A DNA stretch of 28,556 bases from Hyphomicrobiales bacterium. Lineage in GTDB: Bacteria; Pseudomonadota; Alphaproteobacteria; Rhizobiales; Beijerinckiaceae. A model generated the notes under the pieces. It was given only the letters and a program-made list of their open reading frames with translations. It was not told where the DNA came from and did no database searches. Positions 21,698-28,556 of this stretch are shown in pieces; the first letter of the stretch is position 1; each line of letters opens with the position of its first letter. The DNA is taken from contig CANCAR010000006.1 of assembly GCA_947374125.1 (NCBI GenBank), forward strand, positions 1 to 28,556, given 5' to 3'. Made by a program: the position numbers and the translations under genes.

Positions 21698-24409
21698 ATG
21701 AACCGCACCGCAGACATCACCGCCGAGGACCGGGGCCCGACCCCGATGATGGCGCAATATATCGAGATTAAAGGTGCGAACCCGGATTCGCTCCTGTTTT
21801 ATCGCATGGGCGATTTTTATGAGTTGTTTTTTGAAGATGCGGAAATTGCCTCGCGGACGTTAGGTATTGTGCTGACCAAACGCGGCAAGCATCAGGGGGC
21901 GGATATCCCGATGTGCGGCGTGCCGGTGGAGCGTGCCGATGAATATCTCCAGCGCTTGATCGCGGGCGGCCATCGCGTTGCCGTCTGCGAGCAGATGGAA
22001 GACCCGGCGGAAGCCAAAAAGCGCGGGCCTAAATCGGTCGTCCGTCGTGATGTGACCCGTCTCGTCACCCCCGGCACGATTACCGAAGAGCGGCTGCTTG
22101 ATCCGGCGCGGGCTAATTTGCTGGTGGCGATCGCGCGTGCCCGGCAAGAAGACGGCGCTTGGCGTTATGGTTTGGCGTCGGCTGATATTTCAACCGGGCG
22201 GTTTCGGGTCACGGAGGTAGAGGAAGGCTCGCTTCTGGCTGAAATTGCGCGTCTTGAACCGCGTGAAATTCTGCTGCCCGATAGTTTGATTGATGAACCT
22301 GGGCCGTTAAAAACGCTCTATCGCGACATGCCCGGTACGGTGACGCCGATGGCGCGCGACGGGTTTGATGCCGCATCCGCCGAGCGCCGTTTGCAGGCGT
22401 TTTTTGGCGTCGCCTCGCTTTCAGGCTTTGGCGCGTTTTCAAAGGCCGAGCTTTCGGCAGCGGCAGCGATTGCGGCCTATGTCGTGCGCACCCAATTGGG
22501 CGTCCGCCCGCCTTTATCGCCGCCCGTGCGCGAGGCCAATCATGGCACGATGCAGATTGATGCCGCGACGCGGGCTAATCTTGAACTTACCCGCACGCTA
22601 TCAGGCGAGCGGCGCGGTAGCCTATTAGACGCGATTGATTACACCGTTACGCCCCCCGGCGCGCGGCTTCTGGCGGAACGCATCGCCGGGCCTTTGACCG
22701 ATCCCGATGCGATCCGTGCGCGGCATGATTCCGTTGCATTTTTTCTGGATCGACGGGGTTTGCGCACGGAGCTCCGCGCGGCGTTGAAATCTGCTCCTGA
22801 TATGGCGCGGGCGATGTCGCGGCTTGCGATGGAGCGCGGTGGTCCGCGGGATTTGGCGGCCTTACGCGATGCGTTTCATCTCGCGAGCGCAGTCGCAAGG
22901 CGCATCATTGGGAATGAGGAGGCGACAGTTGAAATCCGCTCTGCCTGTCAAGCGCTTGAAGCATTGAGCGCTGAAACGGCCCCGCTGCTCGGTCGCGCGC
23001 TGGACGATGATTTGCCGCTGAATAAACGCGATGGCGGGTTTATCCGTTCAGGCTTTTCGCCCGAGCTCGATGAGGTGCGGGGTTTGCGCGACGAAAGCCG
23101 CCGCGTGATCGCCTCCATGCAGGCGGGTTATATGGAGCAAACCGGTGCGCGAACTTTGCGCATCAAGCATAATAACTTCTTGGGTTATTTTATTGAGGTG
23201 CCGCAAGCCGCGGGCGAGCAATTGATGCAACCCCCGCAGTCGTTGGCGTTTATCCACCGCCAAACCATGCAAGGCGCAATGCGGTTTTCGACCGTCGAAT
23301 TGGCCGATCTCGATAGCCGCATTGCCTCCGCAGGCGACAAAGCCCTAGCGATTGAACTCGCGCTCTTTACCGAGCTTGCTGCCGATATCTTGGCGCAGAT
23401 GGACGCCATTAAAAATGCCGCCGATGCACTGGCCGTGATGGATGTCTCGGCCGCCTTTGCCGAATTGGCCGATGATCTTGGCCATGTGCGGCCGGAAATG
23501 GGGACTGGCCTTGCGTTTACCATTGAGGGCGGCAGACATCCCGTGGTGGAGGCCGCGCTCAAGCGGAATGGCGAGGCGTTTGTTGCCAATGATACGAAAT
23601 TATCACCGCCGGATGGTGACGATTCGGGCCGCATTCAAATCATCACCGGCCCCAATATGGCGGGTAAATCGACCTATCTGCGCCAAAACGCGTTGATTGC
23701 CGTTCTGGCCCAAGCAGGCGCCTATGTGCCCGCCAAACGCGCCCATATAGGCATTGTTGACCGCCTGTTCTCGCGCGTGGGTGCGGCGGATGATTTGGCG
23801 CGTGGCCGCTCGACCTTTATGGTGGAGATGATTGAGACGGCGGCTATTCTCAACCAAGCCAGCGAACGCTCGCTCGTGATTTTGGACGAGATTGGACGCG
23901 GCACCGCCACTTTTGACGGGCTTTCGATTGCTTGGGCAACGGTTGAACATCTCCATGAGGGCAATCGCTGCCGCGCTTTGTTTGCGACCCATTTTCACGA
24001 ATTAACCGCGCTCACGAAACGGCTCAACCGGCTGGCCAATGCCACCATGCGCGTGACCGATCACCATGGCGAAGTGATCTTTTTACACGAAGTGGTACCC
24101 GGCACCGCCGACCGCTCCTATGGCATCCAAGTCGCCCGCTTGGCAGGCCTGCCCCGTTCTGTGATCGAACGCGCCACCACCATTTTGGCCGAACTTGAAG
24201 CCTCGGACCGGCAAGCACCGGTGGCACGAATGATTGACGATTTGCCGCTGTTCTCCGCCTTGATGACGCCGGTTCAAATGCCACTTGCCGTTACGTCAAA
24301 ACCTGATTTACTGCGGGAAGAATTAACGGCTATCCACCCTGACGAGATGACCCCGCGCGAGGCGTTGGAGGTGTTGTATCGGCTGAAGGGGGTAGCAAAA
24401 CTGGGGTAA
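21698..24409 (+). CDS. mutS: DNA mismatch repair protein MutS
   Basis: MutS recognises base mismatches and short loops and starts methyl-directed or strand-specific repair with MutL. It is 903 residues, slightly longer than the E. coli protein (853). The mismatch-recognition Phe-x-Glu motif is Phe40-Tyr-Glu42 in RMGDFYELF. The ATPase domain has Walker A GPNMAGKST (651-659), the signature region RGRSTFMVEM, Walker B LVILDEIGRGT with Asp730-Glu731, and ATHFHELT as the His switch. The C-terminal helix-turn-helix includes MTPREALEVLYRLK. No strong ribosome-binding site precedes the ATG at 21698. A DUF898 gene starts 10 bp after the stop. Confidence 0.97.
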   Translation: MNRTADITAEDRGPTPMMAQYIEIKGANPDSLLFYRMGDFYELFFEDAEIASRTLGIVLTKRGKHQGADIPMCGVPVERADEYLQRLIAGGHRVAVCEQMEDPAEAKKRGPKSVVRRDVTRLVTPGTITEERLLDPARANLLVAIARARQEDGAWRYGLASADISTGRFRVTEVEEGSLLAEIARLEPREILLPDSLIDEPGPLKTLYRDMPGTVTPMARDGFDAASAERRLQAFFGVASLSGFGAFSKAELSAAAAIAAYVVRTQLGVRPPLSPPVREANHGTMQIDAATRANLELTRTLSGERRGSLLDAIDYTVTPPGARLLAERIAGPLTDPDAIRARHDSVAFFLDRRGLRTELRAALKSAPDMARAMSRLAMERGGPRDLAALRDAFHLASAVARRIIGNEEATVEIRSACQALEALSAETAPLLGRALDDDLPLNKRDGGFIRSGFSPELDEVRGLRDESRRVIASMQAGYMEQTGARTLRIKHNNFLGYFIEVPQAAGEQLMQPPQSLAFIHRQTMQGAMRFSTVELADLDSRIASAGDKALAIELALFTELAADILAQMDAIKNAADALAVMDVSAAFAELADDLGHVRPEMGTGLAFTIEGGRHPVVEAALKRNGEAFVANDTKLSPPDGDDSGRIQIITGPNMAGKSTYLRQNALIAVLAQAGAYVPAKRAHIGIVDRLFSRVGAADDLARGRSTFMVEMIETAAILNQASERSLVILDEIGRGTATFDGLSIAWATVEHLHEGNRCRALFATHFHELTALTKRLNRLANATMRVTDHHGEVIFLHEVVPGTADRSYGIQVARLAGLPRSVIERATTILAELEASDRQAPVARMIDDLPLFSALMTPVQMPLAVTSKPDLLREELTAIHPDEMTPREALEVLYRLKGVAKLG

Positions 24410-24419
24410 GGGGAAGGCG

Positions 24420-25505
24420 ATGGACGAAAAAACTACAACACTCGATGCGACGCCGAACCCGTCACAACCGCCAATGGCGCGTGACCTTTCCTTTGAATTT
24501 CGCGGACGCGCAGGGGAATATTTCGGCATTTGGATCGTCAACGTCCTTTTATCGATCATCACGATCGGCATTTACTCGGCTTGGGCTAAAGTGAGGCGTT
24601 TGCGCTATTTTTACGGCAATACCTGGCTCGACGGGCATAATTTCGAATATCACGCCAAACCGAAGCAGATATTGATCGGGCGTTTGATCGTTTTTGGAGT
24701 GCTTGCCGCCTATAATATTTTGTTGCATTTTTCGCCATATTTCAGTGGCTTAAGCCTTATGTTCCTTTTCGCCTTCCCTTGGATCATCAATAAAACAATC
24801 GCATTTAATGCGCGGATGACGAGTTACCGCAATGTGCGATTTGGTTTCCAAGGGTCGTACTGGCGGGCTTTTCGAATCTTTATTTTATTGCCCTTATTGA
24901 TGATTATAACGCTCGGCCTTCTCACGCCACTTTATACACGTGCCACGTCGCGTTATGTTTATGGTCATTTACGATATGGAACAGCTCAGTTTGAGACAAA
25001 AATTCCGCTAGGCGCTCTGTACGTTAATTTTACGTTTTCGGTTGGTATGTTCTTGGCTTTATCAGCCATGATCGTAGGCCTTCCGGCGGGGGTGGCTTTC
25101 CTCCAAGACATTGATGTCAACGAATTGTCGGAATACCTCCATTCCGTTTCATTTTTAATTTTCGTTGGGCTTTATGGTGCTCTGTTTTTAAGCGCCCTCT
25201 TTTATAGTGCTGGAACCCGCAATATTATCTTTAACGGGTTGACGCTTGATGGAACCCATCGCTTTCGCTCGTCGCTCCATCGCCTTGGCTATTGTTGGCT
25301 TGTTTTCTCAAATCTCGTTGTGACGCTGCTCACGCTCTTTTTGATGCGCCCTTGGGCCGCCATTCGCTCATGGCGGTATATGACCGAACGAACGAGCATG
25401 ATGGCAGTAAGCGATCTTGGCGAATTTGCGGGACAGGCAGGAGGCGAAGGGAATGTGGTCGCGGCCGAATATGCCGATATTGAGTGGGTGAGCATTGGAC
25501 TCTAA
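24420..25505 (+). CDS. DUF898 (YjgN) family integral membrane protein
   Basis: This 361-residue inner-membrane protein matches DUF898/YjgN. A repeated motif is visible in the first half: FEFRGRAGEYFGIWIVNVLLSIITIGIYSAWAKVRRLRYF (about 22-61), then NVRFGFQGSYWRAFRIF and ATSRYVYGHLRYG later. About six to eight hydrophobic helices are present. AAGGGGAAGG lies directly upstream of the ATG. Function is unknown. It starts 10 bp after mutS and overlaps the downstream M48 protease gene by 11 bp, so the protease and this protein are translationally linked; DUF898 next to an M48 peptidase recurs in proteobacteria. Confidence 0.88.
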   Translation: MDEKTTTLDATPNPSQPPMARDLSFEFRGRAGEYFGIWIVNVLLSIITIGIYSAWAKVRRLRYFYGNTWLDGHNFEYHAKPKQILIGRLIVFGVLAAYNILLHFSPYFSGLSLMFLFAFPWIINKTIAFNARMTSYRNVRFGFQGSYWRAFRIFILLPLLMIITLGLLTPLYTRATSRYVYGHLRYGTAQFETKIPLGALYVNFTFSVGMFLALSAMIVGLPAGVAFLQDIDVNELSEYLHSVSFLIFVGLYGALFLSALFYSAGTRNIIFNGLTLDGTHRFRSSLHRLGYCWLVFSNLVVTLLTLFLMRPWAAIRSWRYMTERTSMMAVSDLGEFAGQAGGEGNVVAAEYADIEWVSIGL

Positions 25506-26532
25506 CGCGGTTCCTGGCCGTTACTTCTTGGCGGATTCGTCGCATTTTTTTGCCGCGTCGCTGTCGCGCGATGCGCAGGGTATCGCGCTAAAGGTTGAGA
25601 GTTTTATCGATCCGCTGAGGCCAATCGTCTTTGAGCGCTCCCAGCCTTTGGCAAGATTGCCCACCAAACTCACCTTTCCGGATGGAAGCGTATTTGAAGT
25701 ATTCTCCGACGAGGGTCTTCTTTCCATTTTGGGCGAACCGCCCGGATTTTTCGATGGGTTGAAGCGGTATGAACGCAGCACCAAATCGATTCTTCTCGCT
25801 GTTTTCGTGACGATTGCGGTTACGCTTGGATTTTGGCGCTGGGGAATTCCGGCATCGGCCATGGTCACCGCTTGGGCTACGCCGCCAATCCTCACGCAAG
25901 CGATGGATTTCGGTACACTTAAGACGCTTGATCAATCGCTCCTATCGGTTTCAAAATTAAGCGCCAACCAACAATCGAAGATCACGACTGATTTTGAACG
26001 CTTGGTGACCCTATCCGGCCTACCAAGCGACCGTCTCACGATTGTGTTTCGCGATGCCCCCAGCATTGGCCCCAATGCGTTGACGCTCCCCGGGGGCACC
26101 ATCCTTCTCACCGATCAATTGGTAGCGCTTTCGCGCAGCGCCGATGAAGTGGCTGGCGTTCTGGCCCATGAGATTGGTCACGTCTCCCACCGCCATTCGT
26201 TGCGGCTGATCTATCAAGCGCTCGGGATCAGTTTCTTTATCACCATGGTGAGCGGCGATCCGGGCAGTATGATCGACAGCGTTGTCCAGCAGGCAAGCGC
26301 CTTGCAAAGCCTCTCTTATACCCGCGAATTCGAGCGCGAAGCGGATCACGAGAGTGTTGAACTCATGCATCGCCTCGGGCGCGATCCGTTAGCATTCCTC
26401 ACATTGCTTGAACGCATTGATCAACAAAAACAATTCAGCGGAGAAACCTCATTTCTTTCGACCCATCCGGGCGTCGATGAAAGGCGGGCTGAAATCCTCC
26501 AACGTCTAAACGATCTTCTTCGAACGAACTGA
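25495..26532 (+). CDS. M48-family zinc metalloprotease, membrane-anchored
   Basis: The protein is 345 residues from a TTG start inside the DUF898 gene, overlapping it by 11 bp; GAGTGGG lies about ten bases before, and no ATG is available before the conserved region. Residues 1-95 form a small N-terminal domain (PGRYFLADSS, LPTKLTFPDGS), then a membrane segment (about 98-118), then a peptidase_M48 domain. The zinc motif is HEIGH (His225, Glu226, His229) and the third ligand is Glu280 in the YTREFEREAD motif. Terminal STHPGVDERRAEI is typical of the Oma1/YcaL/BepA group. The expected role is envelope protein quality control, perhaps acting on or with the DUF898 partner. Confidence 0.9.
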   Translation: MDSNAVPGRYFLADSSHFFAASLSRDAQGIALKVESFIDPLRPIVFERSQPLARLPTKLTFPDGSVFEVFSDEGLLSILGEPPGFFDGLKRYERSTKSILLAVFVTIAVTLGFWRWGIPASAMVTAWATPPILTQAMDFGTLKTLDQSLLSVSKLSANQQSKITTDFERLVTLSGLPSDRLTIVFRDAPSIGPNALTLPGGTILLTDQLVALSRSADEVAGVLAHEIGHVSHRHSLRLIYQALGISFFITMVSGDPGSMIDSVVQQASALQSLSYTREFEREADHESVELMHRLGRDPLAFLTLLERIDQQKQFSGETSFLSTHPGVDERRAEILQRLNDLLRTN

Positions 26533-26555
26533 ATAAACACCCTCGATCTGCTCAC

Positions 26556-26575
26556 ACCTGTCACATGTGACAGGG
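26556..26575. promoter_or_regulatory. Palindrome resembling a lux box (LuxR-type binding site)
   Basis: The 18 bases CCTGTCACATGTGACAGG (26557-26574) form a perfect palindrome. With one flanking base each side the site reads ACCTGT-N8-ACAGGG, close to the 20-bp lux box layout ACCTGT-N8-ACAGGT and fitting CTG-N10-CAG. It lies 24 bases after the M48 protease stop and about 64 bases before the ATG of the secreted protein gene. No luxI or luxR gene is in the window, so regulator identity is open. Confidence 0.45.
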
Positions 26576-26638
26576 TACATCGCATTTTTACGAGATAGAT
26601 TGGTCACCCTAGAAAACTTTCTTGGGACGATCCTTGCT

Positions 26639-27223
26639 ATGAAGCCTAATCTGCTTTTCGGTTTACTCGCCTTCCTCGTTCTATGCCCTGTTGCAGCCCG
26701 TGCTGACGAAGCAAAACCGGTTGACCGCATAGCCTTAGCTCGATCAATCAAAGATCTGACCGGTAAGCATGATACGATGCGGGGTATTACCTGGTACAAA
26801 CATGCGGCCGCACCAAAATACGATAATACCAATACTTTTTATCTCTATTTCGGTATAACCAATGATCAGATGCTGACGCCCCTACGTCTAAAAATCACCT
26901 ATTCCAGCGGCTCTTGGCTGTTTGTTCAAAGCGTTTGGGGGAAAGCCGATGGTAAAAAAATTGACCTGCCGCAGGTGAGCGAAACGATCATGGGATGGGA
27001 GCGCGACAATAGCGGCGGGAAAATTTGGGAGTGGTCGGACGCTTCCGTCGAAACAGCAGCCGAAATTGCGGCTGTTCGACAGATTTCGACCTCGAAAGAA
27101 ACCATTGTGCGGTTTGAGGGGCGACAATATTACGGCGACCGTACGCTGACGGCTGCGCAACTTCTTGCGCTACGCGAAACGATTTCCGCCTATCAGCTCA
27201 TTTCAGCAAAGCCTTGGCAATGA
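26639..27223 (+). CDS. Secreted protein of unknown function
   Basis: I do not recognise a family. The frame is open from a GTG at 26567, but that start falls inside the palindrome; the ATG at 26639 gives a clean Sec signal peptide (MKPNLLFGLLAFLVLCPVAARA, likely cleavage before DEAKP), so I prefer it: 194 residues, about 172 after cleavage. The mature part begins with a basic helix (DRIALARSIKDLTGKHD). It then has an alternating, aromatic-rich stretch suggesting beta structure (GITWYKH, TFYLYFGI, LRLKITYSSGSWLFVQSVWGKADGKKI), WERDNSGGKIWEWSD, and a helix-forming end (TAAQLLALRETISAYQL). There is no cysteine in the mature part. It is probably a periplasmic or exported soluble protein. comM starts 22 bp downstream. 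Confidence 0.7.
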   Translation: MKPNLLFGLLAFLVLCPVAARADEAKPVDRIALARSIKDLTGKHDTMRGITWYKHAAAPKYDNTNTFYLYFGITNDQMLTPLRLKITYSSGSWLFVQSVWGKADGKKIDLPQVSETIMGWERDNSGGKIWEWSDASVETAAEIAAVRQISTSKETIVRFEGRQYYGDRTLTAAQLLALRETISAYQLISAKPWQ

Positions 27224-27245
27224 TGTGTCCAAAATTGGGGCCACG

Positions 27246-28556
27246 ATGGTAGCCCGCGTATCTACCGTTGCGTTTGAAGGCATTGAGGCCAAGCCTGTGG
27301 ATGTGCAGGCGCAATTTATGATCGGCAAGGTGCTGTTCAATATTGTGGGCTTGCCCGACAAAGCGGTCGGTGAATCCCGCGAGCGGGTGCGAGCCGCCCT
27401 TGTCGCCTCGGGCTTAGCGCTGCCTGCGAAGCGGATTACCGTTAATCTGGCGCCTGCCGATATGCCGAAAGAGGGAAGCCATTTTGATTTACCCATTGCG
27501 CTGGCTTTGATGGCGGCGATTGGGGCGATTCCACCAGATGCGCTTGAAGGCTTCACCGTTTTGGGCGAATTGGGGCTCGATGGCTCGATCTCGCCGGTGG
27601 CTGGGGTATTACCCGCCGCGATTGCTGCAAATATGCGCGGCCATGGGTTGATTTGCCCGCAGGCGTCAGGCTCGGAGGCGGCTTGGGCGTCTCGTGACAT
27701 TGAGATCATCGCGCCGCGTTCGCTCATTCAATTGGCCAATCATTTCAAGGGTACCCAGGTTTTGAGCCGCCCCGAGCCAGCGATCAGGGGCGAGGGCGCA
27801 CCATTGCCCGATTTGGCTGATATTAAGGGGCAAGAGACCGCGCGGCGGGTGTTGGAGATTGCGGCGGCGGGCGGGCACAACATGTTGTTCTCTGGCCCAC
27901 CCGGCGCGGGCAAATCCATGCTGGCGGCAAGGCTGCCTTCGATTTTACCTCCTTTGGGACCAAGGGAGCTTTTGGAAGTCTCGATGATCCAATCGGTGGC
28001 CGGTGCCTTGGCAGGGGGCGAGTTGACGAACCGGCGGCCGTTCCGTGCGCCGCATCACTCCGCCTCAATGGCGGCCCTTGTTGGCGGCGGCGTTCATGCG
28101 CGACCCGGCGAGGTTTCGCTAGCGCACAATGGCGTGTTGTTTCTGGACGAGTTGCCAGAATTCCAACCCCAAGCCCTCGATAGCTTGAGGCAACCGCTTG
28201 AAACCGGCGAAGTGATCATCGCGCGCGCCAATCATCGCGTCACCTATCCAGCTCGGTTCCAACTGGTCGCGGCGATGAACCCCTGTCGCTGTGGTCGCGC
28301 TACCGAGCCGGGTTTTGCGTGCAAAAAGGCGCCGAATGCCACCTGCATGGCGCGGTATCAGGCACGGATTTCGGGACCGTTTCTGGACCGGATTGATCTT
28401 GTGATCGAGGTGCCGGCGGTGACGGCCGCTGATCTCATGGCTCCGGGCGCTTCCGAGGCCTCAACCCATGTCGCACGACGCGTTGCGCGTGCTCGAACGA
28501 TTCAAACCCAGCGCTATGAGCAGATGGGTTTGGTTGATATCACCTGCAATGCCGCC
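27246..28556 (+). CDS. comM: YifB/ComM-family Mg-chelatase-like AAA+ ATPase (3' end outside window)
   Basis: The first 437 residues of a protein normally about 500-510 long are present, open to the window edge. An N-terminal Lon-protease-like S16 domain without the catalytic pair (MVARVSTVAFEG, VGLPDKAVGESRERVRAAL, NLAPADMPKEGSHFDLPIAL) is followed by the ATPase: Walker A GPPGAGKS (217-224), GVLFLDELPEF as Walker B, sensor-containing MNPCRCG, and GPFLDRIDL as the arginine-finger region. ComM is a hexameric branch-migration helicase that aids integration of foreign DNA during natural transformation. The ATG at 27246 follows TTGGGG; two earlier ATGs at 27220 and 27223 are out of frame. Start and family are secure. 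Confidence 0.95.
   Translation, partial: MVARVSTVAFEGIEAKPVDVQAQFMIGKVLFNIVGLPDKAVGESRERVRAALVASGLALPAKRITVNLAPADMPKEGSHFDLPIALALMAAIGAIPPDALEGFTVLGELGLDGSISPVAGVLPAAIAANMRGHGLICPQASGSEAAWASRDIEIIAPRSLIQLANHFKGTQVLSRPEPAIRGEGAPLPDLADIKGQETARRVLEIAAAGGHNMLFSGPPGAGKSMLAARLPSILPPLGPRELLEVSMIQSVAGALAGGELTNRRPFRAPHHSASMAALVGGGVHARPGEVSLAHNGVLFLDELPEFQPQALDSLRQPLETGEVIIARANHRVTYPARFQLVAAMNPCRCGRATEPGFACKKAPNATCMARYQARISGPFLDRIDLVIEVPAVTAADLMAPGASEASTHVARRVARARTIQTQRYEQMGLVDITCNAA

Noticed and set aside
1..28556. Defence island, prophage, insertion sequence or biosynthetic cluster
   Set aside because: No nuclease-helicase sets, integrase, transposase, phage structural or NRPS/PKS genes were found. 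The only accessory elements are the toxin-antitoxin genes and small repeats.

Overview
The window is chromosomal DNA of an alphaproteobacterium, most likely a member of the Hyphomicrobiales (Rhizobiales) or a close relative. The support is a sciP-type (DUF1153) cell-cycle regulator gene, a Rhizobium etli-type zinc asparaginase, a two-gene methylmalonyl-CoA mutase, a fused MaeB malic enzyme, and rhizobial-style palindromic repeats. I see no rRNA, tRNA, CRISPR array, transposase or prophage gene. Both ends cut through genes: the 5' end of a glutamine-synthetase-family gene at base 1, and the first ~437 codons of comM at the right edge.

Left part (1-5400): an amine/amino-acid utilisation pair on the minus strand (APC permease, then a glutamine synthetase-like ligase) with two palindromes between them; then sciP (+), cysQ (-), mog (+) and a UDP-glucose dehydrogenase gene (-). 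Middle (5590-11400): asparaginase and a lipoprotein hydrolase on plus, facing the overlapping mutA/mutB pair on minus. Next (11465-17144) is a minus-strand run: rluB and rsmD (rRNA modification), a GFA/CENP-V-like zinc protein, a stand-alone hydantoinase/oxoprolinase and a DUF1640 coiled-coil membrane protein. tadA and a second, shorter DUF1640 gene lie on plus.

Right part (18054-28556): an apparently orphan Phd/YefM antitoxin with its own operator-like repeat; a repeat-rich non-coding patch; maeB; a complete dinJ-yafQ type toxin-antitoxin pair; then plus-strand mutS, a DUF898 membrane protein overlapping an M48 protease, a small secreted protein of unknown function preceded by a perfect palindrome, and comM.

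Most genes are housekeeping. MutAB feeds propionyl-CoA-derived carbon into succinyl-CoA, and MaeB drains C4 acids to pyruvate. RluB, RsmD and TadA modify RNA. The asparaginase and the permease/ligase pair mobilise nitrogen. I do not see a multi-gene undescribed system. The observations most worth checking are small: a LuxR-box-like palindrome at 26556-26575, a two-copy intergenic repeat whose hairpin stems differ by compensatory changes (18433-18590), the orphan antitoxin, the very large disordered tails on RluB, and the DUF1640 pair.
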